The notes beneath the pieces were generated by a model. The model searched no databases. It worked only from the letters and a program-made list of their open reading frames with translations, and was not told the DNA's origin. Made by a program: the position numbers and the translations under genes. A stretch of 64,000 nt of DNA from an uncultured Alphaproteobacteria bacterium (GTDB lineage: Bacteria; Pseudomonadota; Alphaproteobacteria; RF32; CAG-239): positions 48,839 to 112,838 of the forward strand of contig CALXPL010000005.1 in assembly GCA_944390275.1 (NCBI GenBank), given 5' to 3'. Below are positions 50,161 through 58,304 of the stretch, one piece after another. How positions within the stretch are numbered: position 1 is the first letter of the stretch; the number at the start of each line of letters is the position of its first letter.

Positions 50161-52581
50161 ATGAAACGTTTGTCTCTTTTGTTCTTTCTTACCGGTCTGT
50201 TCCTGACCCTTTGCGTTATGCCGAATTTCGCTCAGGCCGAAGACTCTACTTATTACACTCGTGAACAGTTAGAAAATCAACTCCGTGAACAGATGATGGA
50301 GCAATATCAACAAAGTCAAAAGGCTCAAAAAGCTATTGATGCCGCACAAAAAGAATTGAATGAATTAACTACGGCTCTTTATACGGCTGATGAAGCTTAT
50401 AAAATTGATCAACTCAAAAAACAGGTCTATTACGGTGAAATTTCTGATGATGACTATAAAAAGGCTTTGAAAGACCTTAAAAACCAAAAGAAAGACCGTA
50501 TTAAAGCTTTGGAAAAAGAAATTAAAAATCAACAAAAAATTGTTGATGATTTTACTAAAGATTATGAAAAAGCTAAGAAACAAATTGATAAAACGCTTGA
50601 AAAACAAGGGAAAAATGTTAATAAAGCTGCAGAAAAAAGTGAAAAACTTGCTGCCGCTTTAAAAGAATGTGAATCTATGGCTGCTAATCCCTCAACCCGT
50701 CAGGCTTGTGCTGATAAAGCTAAGAAAAAATACGGATTGTCTGATGAAGAGCAGGCTCTTTTGGATCAACACTTGGCTGAAGAAGAAGAGAGAAAAAGAA
50801 AAGAAGAAGAAGAGAGAAAAAGAAAAGAACAAGAAGATATTCAAAACTATATTGATGATAAAGAAGAAGAGGCAGCCGAAGAATTACCTATTCCCGGTGT
50901 CGATCAAGAAGAAGGAAAAGCCGGCGATGCTACCGATCAAATCGGTAATGAAGGTAATGCTGACGGTTCAACCGGAATAAAAGGTGTGTGTGCCGATGCC
51001 GGTTCCGGTGATACAAAAGTTTTTGCGCAAATCGCTTGTAAAGTGATGATGTTCTTGATTGATTTGCGCGTTATTGCTTATATTATTTCCGGTTTCGGTA
51101 TGGTCGCTTTTGCTTATGCCGCGGTCTTTAACAAAATTAACTGGAAACACTTTGCCTCTATTGCTATCGGGTTGTTCCTTTTAGCCATGATTGGTCCGTT
51201 TGTCAGCTATTTTACCGGTGATACAACCGTTGAAGCAAACTTACAATACGGAAATTATCTTGGCGGTCGTTATCAGGGAATTGAAGGAACCGGGAATGAT
51301 GTTTCTGACAGCGATGTTCCGAATACCAATGTCGAAACTAAGAAAAAATGGGGGTTCAGCGATTTGGTTGGTTCGGTAAAATCCGGTATCAATATGGCGC
51401 GTAGTGCTTATAATACTTATCAAACCGCTAAATCGGCTATTAATACTGTCAAAAATAATGTCGATATTATTAAAAATTCTATTGCAAATAGCGGCGGTGG
51501 ATTAGACGGTATTTTGGGGGCTATCGGAAATACGGCCGGTGCCTTAAATAATATCGGTTTTGCCGTTAGTACCGGTGTCGGAAATACTTTAGCCGGTATC
51601 GGAAATACCGCAAATAATATGCAAGATACTTTTACCGATAATGCAGGTCGTACGGAAAATGCTCAACAGCGTGCTGATGGCGGAAGCTCAAATTTGGTAT
51701 CTCAATGGTTAAACAGTGAACAAGGCGGTGCCGGTTTGACGAATACGGTTAGTGATTTAAATAATATTATTAGTAAAGGTGCTTCTGTTGCCGGTGCTGC
51801 AACAACCGTAGCTCATGAAGGGCAAAATATCGGTGGCGGCGGAACCTTTGGCGATATTCTCGGGGGTATTATGGGTGCCGGTCAGGCTTTGGTTTCCGGT
51901 GCCGATATGTCGCAACAGCTGCAACAAGAAAAACAACTTGAACAACAGCGTCAACAACAAATGCAACAACAGCAACAACAGCAACAAGCACCTTCTCAAC
52001 CTTTGTATAACAGTTTGTTTGATAAGCCTTCTTCAAGTACAACTCAGAAGTCTAATTCAACAAGTACCTCGACATCTACTACTTCGACAGGGAATACTTC
52101 GACAGGGAATACTTCGACTGGGAATACTTCGACTGGGAATACAAGGACGAATAATACTCCGGTCAATAATACTCCGGTCAATAATACTCCGGCCAATAAT
52201 ACTCAAACACAAGTCTCCAATATTCCCGGAGATAGTACGGCTGTTCAATTTACCGGATTTACCGATACAACCGGTCAAAATTTTCAGAGCATGATTGGAG
52301 AACCTAAAGGACCTGTTTATTTTGATGAAGAAGGTAATCGTGTCTATACAACTTCTAACGGAAAAGTTACTTATAATCAAGATGGAAGTAAATATATAGA
52401 AACGAACAGTGGTAAAAAAGCCACAATTAATACGGATGGTTCTAAAGTTGTCGAAGATACAAATACCGGTGTGCAAGTTCATTTGACCGCTGATGGTAAA
52501 ATGTGGCGGATTGATGCTGATGGAAAACCTCAAGAATTGGATCCAAACAGTAATCTTGGAAAACAAATTCAAAAATTATAA
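50161..52581 (+). CDS. Large membrane protein with coiled coil, TrbC/VirB2-like helices and repetitive C terminus
   Basis: An 806-residue protein. A signal peptide ('LTLCVMPNFAQA') ends near 28. Residues 30-225 are a long charged coiled coil, Lys/Glu-rich at the end ('EEEERKRKEEEERKRKE'). Two membrane helices at about 296-320 ('VMMFLIDLRVIAYIISGFG') and 330-351 ('SIAIGLFLLAMIGPFVSY') resemble the hairpin of TrbC/VirB2 pilins. Then comes a low-complexity region with Gln runs (about 580-610) and tandem coding repeats (STGNT x4, NNTPV-type x3), and a last beta-rich domain ('FDEEGNRVYTTSNGKVTYNQ'). GGGGAGG precedes the ATG. A role in a type IV secretion or surface apparatus is possible but unproven; no other T4SS gene is nearby. 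Confidence 0.55.
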   Translation: MKRLSLLFFLTGLFLTLCVMPNFAQAEDSTYYTREQLENQLREQMMEQYQQSQKAQKAIDAAQKELNELTTALYTADEAYKIDQLKKQVYYGEISDDDYKKALKDLKNQKKDRIKALEKEIKNQQKIVDDFTKDYEKAKKQIDKTLEKQGKNVNKAAEKSEKLAAALKECESMAANPSTRQACADKAKKKYGLSDEEQALLDQHLAEEEERKRKEEEERKRKEQEDIQNYIDDKEEEAAEELPIPGVDQEEGKAGDATDQIGNEGNADGSTGIKGVCADAGSGDTKVFAQIACKVMMFLIDLRVIAYIISGFGMVAFAYAAVFNKINWKHFASIAIGLFLLAMIGPFVSYFTGDTTVEANLQYGNYLGGRYQGIEGTGNDVSDSDVPNTNVETKKKWGFSDLVGSVKSGINMARSAYNTYQTAKSAINTVKNNVDIIKNSIANSGGGLDGILGAIGNTAGALNNIGFAVSTGVGNTLAGIGNTANNMQDTFTDNAGRTENAQQRADGGSSNLVSQWLNSEQGGAGLTNTVSDLNNIISKGASVAGAATTVAHEGQNIGGGGTFGDILGGIMGAGQALVSGADMSQQLQQEKQLEQQRQQQMQQQQQQQQAPSQPLYNSLFDKPSSSTTQKSNSTSTSTSTTSTGNTSTGNTSTGNTSTGNTRTNNTPVNNTPVNNTPANNTQTQVSNIPGDSTAVQFTGFTDTTGQNFQSMIGEPKGPVYFDEEGNRVYTTSNGKVTYNQDGSKYIETNSGKKATINTDGSKVVEDTNTGVQVHLTADGKMWRIDADGKPQELDPNSNLGKQIQKL
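52083..52200 (+). repeat. Coding minisatellites (two 15-bp families)
   Basis: ACTTCGACAGGGAAT and its one-base variant with TGGG occur four times in tandem (52081-52140), then AATAATACTCCGGTC-like units occur three times (52151-52199). Each unit is 15 bases, so copy-number changes would keep the reading frame and change the length of the disordered region. Confidence 0.85.
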
Positions 52582-52631
52582 TCCGGAATTTGTAATTCCC
52601 TGAATTTGTAATTCCTGTCCTTATTCTTTTC

Positions 52632-52665
52632 GCAACTTGAAATTTCTTTTCAGGTTGCGGCTTTT
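52632..52665 (+). terminator. Terminator after the 806-residue membrane protein gene
   Basis: GCAACTTGAAA (52632-52642) pairs with TTTCAGGTTGC (52648-52658) with one G-T pair, followed by GGC and five T. Confidence 0.8.
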
Positions 52666-52728
52666 TATTATCCAAATATTAATTATTTTTGGTTAGCCTT
52701 TCTTTAAGTTTTTTTATTGGGGTTGATT

Positions 52729-53049
52729 ATGTGTAAGTTTTTTAAAATTGTTGCAGGCTGTTTGTTATTGGCTTCTTGCATGGCGAAACAAACCGTACCT
52801 CACGGCTATTATCCTCGCCCGTCTCATTTTATCGGTTATAAAGAAAGTTTATTAACTCAATCCGTCGGAAGACCGGATCGCGTCTATTATGATGATTATG
52901 GCCGCCGCTATCTCGTTTATGATACTTTTTCTATGGCCGGCGATTCAAAAACTTATGCCCCTTATCTTTGCAGTACAATGTTCTTAACACAACGCGGGTT
53001 TATTAAAGCTAGCTATTTTGATGAAACTAAATGTATTCGCGCTCGATAA
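52729..53049 (+). CDS. Small lipoprotein, SmpA/BamE-like
   Basis: A 106-residue lipoprotein. ATG 52729 gives the signal 'CKFFKIVAGCLLLASC' with acylated Cys17. The mature part 'KESLLTQSVGRPDRVYYDDY' followed by 'GRRYLVYDTFS' is the pattern of SmpA/OmlA (BamE-like) domains, where a 'LG-P' turn is common, and two further Cys at the C-terminal half may form a disulfide. It would lie in the outer membrane and could help beta-barrel assembly or simply be a relative of unknown role. Confidence 0.6.
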   Translation: MCKFFKIVAGCLLLASCMAKQTVPHGYYPRPSHFIGYKESLLTQSVGRPDRVYYDDYGRRYLVYDTFSMAGDSKTYAPYLCSTMFLTQRGFIKASYFDETKCIRAR

Positions 53050-53077
53050 ACTCTTCCTTTCTGTAATATTTTGTAAT

Positions 53078-53112
53078 AAACCGCTGTTCTCTCCCGATAA
53101 CGCGGTTTTTTT
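53078..53112 (+). terminator. Terminator after the SmpA-like gene
   Basis: AAACCGC (53078-53084) pairs with GCGGTTT (53102-53108), followed by more T. The remainder of the 53050-53351 gap is T-rich and includes a promoter at 53297-53325. Confidence 0.75.
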
Positions 53113-53296
53113 TCGCCTTGTTGCTTTTTCTTTTTTTTCTTTTTGTTATACTCTTTTTTGCCGAATGTTTCACTTTGTTACAAGAATATTCCTTCTTAAA
53201 TCATTGTTTCTCCTGAATTTTTCCGCTCGTTAATCTTTGCTTAAGTTTTTCGAAACAATAAAAAATTTCATTTGATTTGCCTTTTTTCAATCTTTC

Positions 53297-53325
53297 TTGA
53301 TAGCCTGTTCTTATCTACTTAATCT
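53297..53325 (+). promoter_or_regulatory. Sigma70-type promoter for the acyltransferase gene
   Basis: TTGATA (53297-53302), a 17-base spacer and TAATCT (53320-53325), 26 bases before the ATG. Confidence 0.55.
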
Positions 53326-53351
53326 TATTCTTTTGCGAAAGGAGCTGTGCT

Positions 53352-53870
53352 ATGAAAACTGGTAAAAATTTTGTTCTCGGTGATTATGTCATTATTAAAA
53401 AACCCGAACTGGTATCTACCGGTGATAATGTGCGTATCTCCGATTTTTGTCGTATCTCTTCCGCTTGCGAAATCGGTTCTGACTGCGAAATCGCTTCCGG
53501 TACTTATATTTCCGGCGGCGATGGTAAATTTACTTTCAAAATGGGGGATTGTTCCAGCTTGGCGGCAGGGGTTAGAATTTGGCTCTCCAGTAATGATTAT
53601 GTTAATGAATTAATTACGCACTCTTTGCCCGAAGTTAAAGAAATTCAAGGCGATGTTGTTATGGAAAAATATACTGGTGTCGGGACTAACTCCGTGATTA
53701 TGCCCAATAACCATATTCCCGAAGGAGTCAGTATCGGTGCGCTTAGTTTTGTTCCCAGCGGTTATAAGTTTGAACCTTGGACCGTCTATGCCGGTCGTCC
53801 CATTCGGCCGATTAAAAAACGCAATAAAGAAAATGTCTTGAAAACTTTGCGTAAATTAGGACGCTTGTAA
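53352..53870 (+). CDS. Hexapeptide-repeat acyltransferase (LbH family)
   Basis: A 172-residue left-handed beta-helix enzyme. The repeated hydrophobic-G pattern is clear ('STGDNVRISDFCRISSACEI', 'GSDCEIASGTYISGG', 'KYTGVGTNSVIMPNNHIP', 'EGVSIGALSFVPSGYKFEPW'), ending in 'VYAGRPIRPIKKR', the usual close of sugar O-acetyltransferases. The place of the catalytic His is not certain: 'ITHSLPEV' is a candidate. AAAGGAG precedes the ATG. It probably acetylates a sugar in surface polysaccharide synthesis; the neighbour glmS also belongs to amino-sugar metabolism. Confidence 0.8.
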   Translation: MKTGKNFVLGDYVIIKKPELVSTGDNVRISDFCRISSACEIGSDCEIASGTYISGGDGKFTFKMGDCSSLAAGVRIWLSSNDYVNELITHSLPEVKEIQGDVVMEKYTGVGTNSVIMPNNHIPEGVSIGALSFVPSGYKFEPWTVYAGRPIRPIKKRNKENVLKTLRKLGRL

Positions 53871-53914
53871 TTACTTGTTGATTGTTGGAAATATTTTTAT
53901 AGGAGATTGGTTTT

Positions 53915-55750
53915 ATGTGCGGTGTTGTTGGTTTTATCGGAAGTGAAAATACGGCTGAAATTTTATTTAACGGTTTGAAAACTTTGGAATATCGCGGTTA
54001 TGATTCCGCCGGTTTGGCTTTGTGTCAAAATAATTCGTTTCATATCCTGAAAGCCGTGGGAAAATTGGAGAATTTGCTCCGAGAAATGCAAAAAAATACC
54101 TCGCTTGACGCAACAATGGGAATTGGTCATATTCGTTGGGCAACTCATGGTGCTCCCAGTCTGGCTAATGCTCATCCCCATATCTCAAATGACGGCAAAA
54201 CCGTGTTGGTGCATAACGGAATTATTGAAAATTATAAAGAACTTAAAGCGGATTTGTCCGCAAAAGGCTATCGTTTTTCTTCTGATACCGATACGGAAGT
54301 TGCCGTGGTGCAGATTGAAGATGAACTTAAATCCGCGGCTTCTTTTCCGCAAGCCGTTCGTCAGGCTATGCAAAAATTCAGAGGGGCTTTTGCTTTTTTA
54401 ATCATGAACAAAGATAATCCTCAAATGCTGGTGGCGGCGAAACGTAATGCTCCGCTTTTGGTCGGTCGCGGAGAAAAGGGAATGATGGCTGCCAGCGATG
54501 TTCCCGCTTTGGCCGGTCATGTCAGCAAATTTGCTTATTTGGATGATGATGAGTTGGCTCTGCTTTCGCCTCAAGGAATGGTGTTTCAAAACGCGCAAGG
54601 AAGCGTTTTTACAAAGCCTTTGCAAGTTTTGTCTTTATCACAGGAGGCTTTGAGCAAAAACGGCTTTGACCACTTTATGCTTAAAGAAATTAATGAACAG
54701 CCGGCTATTGTGCGTTCTTTGTTACAACGCTTTTTGGTGCAGGGTAAAATCGTTATGCCATCCTTTAATTTGTCGGCTCAAGAAATTGAAAATCTTACTA
54801 AAATCGAAATTGTGGCTTGCGGAACTTCTTTGCATGCCGCAACGGTCGGAAAATATGTTATTGAGGAATTGGCCGATATTCCTGTCGAAGTTGAAGCCGC
54901 AAGTGAATATATTTATCGCAAACATCCGAAAAATAATAATATTTTGCTTATCGGAGTGTCGCAATCCGGTGAAACCGCAGACACAATTTCAGCCGTGAAA
55001 TTAGCGAAACAACGTGGTGCTCATGTCTTGGTTTTGACGAATCGCGAAGATTCTTCCCTTGTACGTTTTGCCGATAGTGTTTTGGGCTTGAATGCCGGTT
55101 TGGAAATAAGTGTGGCGGCGACAAAGTCTTATACCGCACAACTCATGATGTTCTACCTCTTGGCTCTTTATTTGACGCAAGAACGCAAAACTCAACAGCA
55201 TGACGTTTTGCAGAAACTTCAGAAAAATTTGATGGCGGTTCCCGTGCAAATGGAAGAAATTTTAGCCGACACAAAATCGGTGCAACGCTGTGCCGAAAAA
55301 TATGCCAAGGCGCAAGACTTTATTTATGTGTCGCGCGGCGTTAATGTGGCTACGGCTTTGGAAGGTGCTTTGAAACTTAAAGAAATCAGCTATATTAACG
55401 CGAATGCTTATCCCGCCGGTGAGCTTAAACATGGCCCGATTGCCTTGCTTGATGAAAAAATGCCCGTCTTGTCTGTCTTAATGCCGGGGAGTCCGAATTA
55501 TGATAAACTTTTATCCAACTCTCAAGAAGCTAAAGCTCGTCATGCTCGCTTGATTGCTGTTACTTCGGCACGCGATAAAAATTTGAAATCTTTGTTTGAT
55601 GATGTTTTGCAAGTGCCTGAAGTTCCCGAAATTTTATCTCCGCTTACGGCTAATATTCCGTTGCAACTCTTGGCTTATTTTATGGCGAATAAGTTGGGGC
55701 GAGATGTCGATAAACCTCGAAATTTGGCAAAGTCGGTTACCGTGGAGTAG
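53915..55750 (+). CDS. glmS: Glutamine--fructose-6-phosphate aminotransferase (isomerising)
   Basis: A 611-residue enzyme that makes glucosamine-6-phosphate from fructose-6-phosphate and glutamine, the entry to UDP-GlcNAc. The nucleophile Cys2 follows the initiator Met ('MCGVVGFIGSENTAEIL'), and 'RGYDSAGLAL', 'GIGHIRWATHGAPS' and 'HNGIIENYKEL' complete the amidotransferase domain. SIS domains follow: 'VACGTSLHAATVGKYVIEEL' (about 300), 'GVSQSGETADTISAVKLAK', and 'YPAGELKHGPIALLDE', ending 'VDKPRNLAKSVTVE'. AGGAGAT precedes the ATG. I see no glmS ribozyme upstream. Confidence 0.98.
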   Translation: MCGVVGFIGSENTAEILFNGLKTLEYRGYDSAGLALCQNNSFHILKAVGKLENLLREMQKNTSLDATMGIGHIRWATHGAPSLANAHPHISNDGKTVLVHNGIIENYKELKADLSAKGYRFSSDTDTEVAVVQIEDELKSAASFPQAVRQAMQKFRGAFAFLIMNKDNPQMLVAAKRNAPLLVGRGEKGMMAASDVPALAGHVSKFAYLDDDELALLSPQGMVFQNAQGSVFTKPLQVLSLSQEALSKNGFDHFMLKEINEQPAIVRSLLQRFLVQGKIVMPSFNLSAQEIENLTKIEIVACGTSLHAATVGKYVIEELADIPVEVEAASEYIYRKHPKNNNILLIGVSQSGETADTISAVKLAKQRGAHVLVLTNREDSSLVRFADSVLGLNAGLEISVAATKSYTAQLMMFYLLALYLTQERKTQQHDVLQKLQKNLMAVPVQMEEILADTKSVQRCAEKYAKAQDFIYVSRGVNVATALEGALKLKEISYINANAYPAGELKHGPIALLDEKMPVLSVLMPGSPNYDKLLSNSQEAKARHARLIAVTSARDKNLKSLFDDVLQVPEVPEILSPLTANIPLQLLAYFMANKLGRDVDKPRNLAKSVTVE

Positions 55751-55787
55751 TTCTTACAGATTTTTCTAAAAAATCGAAAATTAGGTA

Positions 55788-55815
55788 TTGTCAAAATAAA
55801 ATTATGTGGTATTAC
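55788..55815 (+). promoter_or_regulatory. Promoter for tRNA-Pro
   Basis: TTGTCA (55788-55793), a 16-base spacer and TATTAC (55810-55815), placing transcription start just before the tRNA at 55828. Confidence 0.5.
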
Positions 55816-55827
55816 TATTACCGCATT

Positions 55828-55904
55828 CGGATTGTAGTTCAGCCTGGTAGAACGCTTCGTTCGGGACGAAGAGGTCGCTGGTTCGAGTCCAGTCAATCCG
55901 ACCA
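55828..55904 (+). tRNA. tRNA-Pro (anticodon CGG)
   Basis: A 77-nt tRNA with encoded CCA. Acceptor arms CGGATTG and CAATCCG, discriminator A and CCA (55902-55904); anticodon stem CTTCG/CGAAG around the loop TTCGGGA, giving anticodon CGG at 55862-55864; T arm with GGTTCGAGTCC. The well-known artefact reading of the opposite strand ('GLTGLEPATSSSRTKRST') confirms a tRNA with this T arm. Confidence 0.95.
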
Positions 55905-56280
55905 TTAAAAATAAGAAAAGCTGCCTTTTGGCAGCCTTTTTTATTTTTAAATATGCCGTAGGCAGGGACACGAACTAGCGAGAAAGCTGTTTGACTAGGA
56001 GGAGAGGCAGACGGGAGTATGCCGGTGAGGGCAAAGCCCGAGCGACGACGAAGCGGCGAAGTGAAACGAAGTCAGTTCCGTCAATCCGACCATTAAAAAT
56101 AAAAAGGTTGCCTTTTGGCAGCCCTTTTTTATTTTTAAATATGCCGTAGGTAGGGACGCGAACCAGCGAGAAAGCTGTTTGACTAGGAGGAGAGGCAGAC
56201 GGGAGTATGCCGGTGAGGGCAAAGCCCGAGCGACGACGAAGCGGCGAAGTGAAACGAAGTCAGTTCCGTCAATCCGACCA
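55892..56280. repeat. 188-bp tandem repeat that copies the tRNA-Pro 3' end (two units plus 13 bases)
   Basis: The tRNA 3' end GTCAATCCGACCA (55892-55904) recurs at 56080-56092 and 56268-56280, exactly 188 bases apart each time. Between copies each unit carries a GCTGCC-TTTT-GGCAGC-type terminator (in the second copy slightly changed), then ATATGCCGTAGG, and a GC-rich stretch ending CGACGACGAAGCGGCGAAGT. The two units differ at only a handful of positions. There is no gene in 55905-56392. Confidence 0.9.
55920..55945 (+). terminator. tRNA-Pro terminator
   Basis: GCTGCC (55920-55925) and GGCAGC (55930-55935) around TTTT, followed by six T; 15 bases after the CCA end. Confidence 0.85.
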
Positions 56281-56301
56281 ATAAAAATGGGCTAAATGAC
56301 G

Positions 56302-56335
56302 AAAACCCCTTTGAATTTTCTTCAAAGGGGTTTTT
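56302..56335 (+). terminator. Strong bidirectional terminator
   Basis: AAAACCCCTTTGAA (56302-56315) pairs perfectly with TTCAAAGGGGTTTT (56321-56334). It separates the tRNA repeat region from the minus-strand gene ending at 56393. Confidence 0.9.
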
Positions 56336-56392
56336 GTGTTGTGTATCGGAAGCGAAGTCTTCATCTCTTATTTGTTATCGGTCTTTATTCTT

Positions 56393-56680
56393 TTAATAAA
56401 AAATATCCGGTGTGTATAGTTCTTCTTCTTTCAAAAAATACAGCGCTTTTCCGTTTATGTCCATCCCGACAACGCGCGTTTCCTGTATCGTATGCAACGT
56501 GACGTTATCGCCGATTTGGGGACGTGTTTCTCCGGCGTGTCTGGTTTGTAGAATGAAACATTTGTCCTTTTCCGTGCGGATGTCGTATCCGTCTTCAATG
56601 ACGCTTATTTCCTTAATCTTTTCCGTTGTGGCACAAACTTTTTCTCCACACAGATACTCTTTTCTTTTAATCGTTTCCAT
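56393..56680 (-). CDS. Small protein of unknown function
   Basis: A 95-residue protein, probably cytosolic and beta-rich: 'EYLCGEKVCATTEKIKEISV', 'KCFILQTRHAGETRPQIGDN' and 'VTLHTIQETRVVGMDINGKA' suggest a small barrel. Two Cys pairs near the ends of strands. No family recognised. The ATG follows AATTATTAGTTT with no Shine-Dalgarno. Confidence 0.5.
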   Translation of the reverse strand: METIKRKEYLCGEKVCATTEKIKEISVIEDGYDIRTEKDKCFILQTRHAGETRPQIGDNVTLHTIQETRVVGMDINGKALYFLKEEELYTPDIFY

Positions 56681-56811
56681 AAACTAATAATTTTTTTGTT
56701 TGACATAATTCTTATTTAATTTCGCTTGATTTTACTCTTTTTGTATAATTTGTCAATAGTTTTTTTCGCTTGCATTTTAGGCTCTGTCTTCGTTTTGTCA
56801 ATTCTTTTTTG

Positions 56812-56853
56812 TAAAAAAATAACCGAAACAGTTAAGTGTCGGTTATTTCGGTT
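56812..56853 (-). terminator. Terminator for the 56843-57031 gene
   Basis: AACCGAAA (56821-56828) pairs with TTTCGGTT (56846-56853); the minus-strand T run lies at 56813-56819. The stem includes the last codons of the gene. Confidence 0.7.
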
Positions 56854-57031
56854 TTAAAATATCCTTTGGGCTTTTGCCGGAGGACATTGTCATTTCTTCC
56901 GTGTCTTGTTTCTTTTCTTTTGCTTCTTCTTGTTTCTTTACCTGATTGTGTATTGCTGTCCAGAGGCTTAGGTTTAAGGCGAGGCAACATAAAAGAAACA
57001 GAATTATTCCAATGATAATTCCCAGTGCCAT
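56843..57031 (-). CDS. Small single-helix membrane protein
   Basis: A 62-residue protein with an N-terminal transmembrane helix ('IIIGIILFLLCCLALNLSLW') and a charged Lys/Glu-rich tail. The leader before the ATG (TCTATTACT) has no Shine-Dalgarno. No homologue recognised; the single-gene unit with its own terminator supports expression. Confidence 0.45.
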   Translation of the reverse strand: MALGIIIGIILFLLCCLALNLSLWTAIHNQVKKQEEAKEKKQDTEEMTMSSGKSPKDILKPK

Positions 57032-57192
57032 AGTAATAGATTTTTTATAATAATTTTAACATGCTTTTATCATAACTTTTCTTGTTTTTTCTTGCAACTG
57101 TTTTTGTGTCTTTTTTTATGATTGATAAATCATTATTACCGCTCTTATTCCCATGATTAAAGTCAGTCCTCTTTGGTGGTTGTTTTTTTTGT

Positions 57193-57221
57193 TTGACAAA
57201 AAACGGGTTTTTGTATATTCT
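57193..57221 (+). promoter_or_regulatory. Sigma70-type promoter
   Basis: TTGACA (57193-57198), a 17-base spacer and TATTCT (57216-57221), 30 bases before the ATG of the next gene. Confidence 0.65.
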
Positions 57222-57251
57222 ATGGTTCGTTAATTTATAATTCTTTTTATT

Positions 57252-57581
57252 ATGTTTTGGATTGGTTTTTTATGCGGTTTTGCTCTGGCTACCGTTTTGT
57301 TCCTTTGGGGGAGAAGTTATTGTTACCATCTTTACAGTCGTTTGACTGATAAACGTTATCCCGTGCTTTCTTATTCCTTGCTTCCTGAAAAAGACGGTGT
57401 CTTTTTGATGCGTTTTGCTTTTTCAAATAATGAAGAAATTACCGGATATACCAAAAAATGTCCTCCGATGGGTTTAAGACCTGAAGATTTAGAAGTTAAA
57501 ATTCGCAGCTATCATGCCATTAGGCAAATGTACCGCGTGTTCTGGACCGTGAAAGCAAAGGACTTTGTTGAAGTACGGTAA
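57252..57581 (+). CDS. Small membrane-anchored protein of unknown function
   Basis: A 109-residue protein with an N-terminal transmembrane helix ('FWIGFLCGFALATVLFLWG') and a soluble domain with strands ('VLSYSLLPEKDGVFLMRFAF') and a basic C-terminal part. It has a good promoter, but the start lies in TTTTTATTATG without a Shine-Dalgarno. A terminator follows 31 bases after the stop. Family not recognised. Confidence 0.5.
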   Translation: MFWIGFLCGFALATVLFLWGRSYCYHLYSRLTDKRYPVLSYSLLPEKDGVFLMRFAFSNNEEITGYTKKCPPMGLRPEDLEVKIRSYHAIRQMYRVFWTVKAKDFVEVR

Positions 57582-57611
57582 AACGTTTTGGGCGGCTGCC
57601 CCCTTAAAAAA

Positions 57612-57636
57612 AGATGGCATTTAGCCATCTTTTTTT
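57612..57636 (+). terminator. Terminator after the small membrane-anchored protein gene
   Basis: AGATGGC (57612-57618) pairs with GCCATCT (57624-57630), extended by A and T runs on the two sides, so it works in both directions. Confidence 0.9.
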
Positions 57637-57647
57637 GTGCCTTGCTC

Positions 57648-58190
57648 TTATTCAACTATTTTTAAAATTTCCGTAATCTCTTTGCGCTTGGGGGCGGTTA
57701 TTTCTCCTTGCGACCGATAGCCTAAAGCTATGACCGAAACGATAATTTCATCTTGCGCTATCTCTAAAACTTCTCGCAATTTGTCCGCATCCCTTAACCC
57801 TAATATAATGCTGTCTATTCCCATGTCAGCCGCTTTTAATACTAAATATCCGGCTTGAAGTCCTAAATCATAACTTCCCCAGCCGTTGCCTAATTCGTTT
57901 TCCGCTCTTCCTTCATTGGTAAAACCCGAAATGTCTTTTTTATAGCTCGTTACCAAAAGAACGCTTACATCTTGGCTGACACGTTGATTTTGCGGAACCA
58001 GACAATCTCGGACTGTTGCTAATTTCTTTTCTCCGAATATTGCATAATAACGTCCCGTTTGCGAATTTTTCCATGAGGGTGCCTGCTGTGCGGCTTGGAT
58101 TATCTTTATGACATCTTCTTTGCTTACTTGCTTGTGCGGATTGTATTGTCTTACGCTCCGACGCTTGGCGATAACTTCATCCAATTCCAT
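57648..58190 (-). CDS. Nitroreductase family protein
   Basis: A 180-residue FMN-dependent oxidoreductase. The N-terminal 'IAKRRSVRQYNPHKQVSKED' (Arg residues that bind FMN phosphate), 'AAQQAPSWKNSQTGRYYAIF', 'GSYDLGLQAGYLVLKAADMG' and 'VIALGYRSQ' are the typical family segments. AAAGGAGAAAAGG precedes the ATG. It would act as a homodimer in the cytoplasm on nitro compounds or quinones; the substrate is not clear. Confidence 0.9.
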   Translation of the reverse strand: MELDEVIAKRRSVRQYNPHKQVSKEDVIKIIQAAQQAPSWKNSQTGRYYAIFGEKKLATVRDCLVPQNQRVSQDVSVLLVTSYKKDISGFTNEGRAENELGNGWGSYDLGLQAGYLVLKAADMGIDSIILGLRDADKLREVLEIAQDEIIVSVIALGYRSQGEITAPKRKEITEILKIVE

Positions 58191-58275
58191 TCCTTTTCTC
58201 CTTTCTTTCTTTTTTCCCTTTTAATGTAATTTTTCCTTTCTTTCTTGGCAAGATTATTTTTTTTATGACAAAATG

Positions 58276-58304
58276 TTGACATAATGTCAAAAATAGAGTA
58301 CCAT
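58276..58304 (+). promoter_or_regulatory. Promoter with a palindromic operator over the -35 box
   Basis: TTGACA (58276-58281), a 17-base spacer and TACCAT (58299-58304). The 15-mer TTGACATAATGTCAA (58276-58290) is a perfect palindrome around a central A and overlaps the -35 box, as a repressor site would. Confidence 0.5.

Noticed and set aside
52729..53233. Frame at 53018-53233 after the SmpA-like gene
   Set aside because: Overlaps the lipoprotein end and its terminator; T-rich DNA giving Phe-rich translation without a ribosome site.
55675..55971. 98-codon minus-strand frame with 'GLTGLEPATSSSRTKRSTRLNY'
   Set aside because: This is the known artefact of translating a tRNA backwards; tRNA-Pro occupies 55828-55904.
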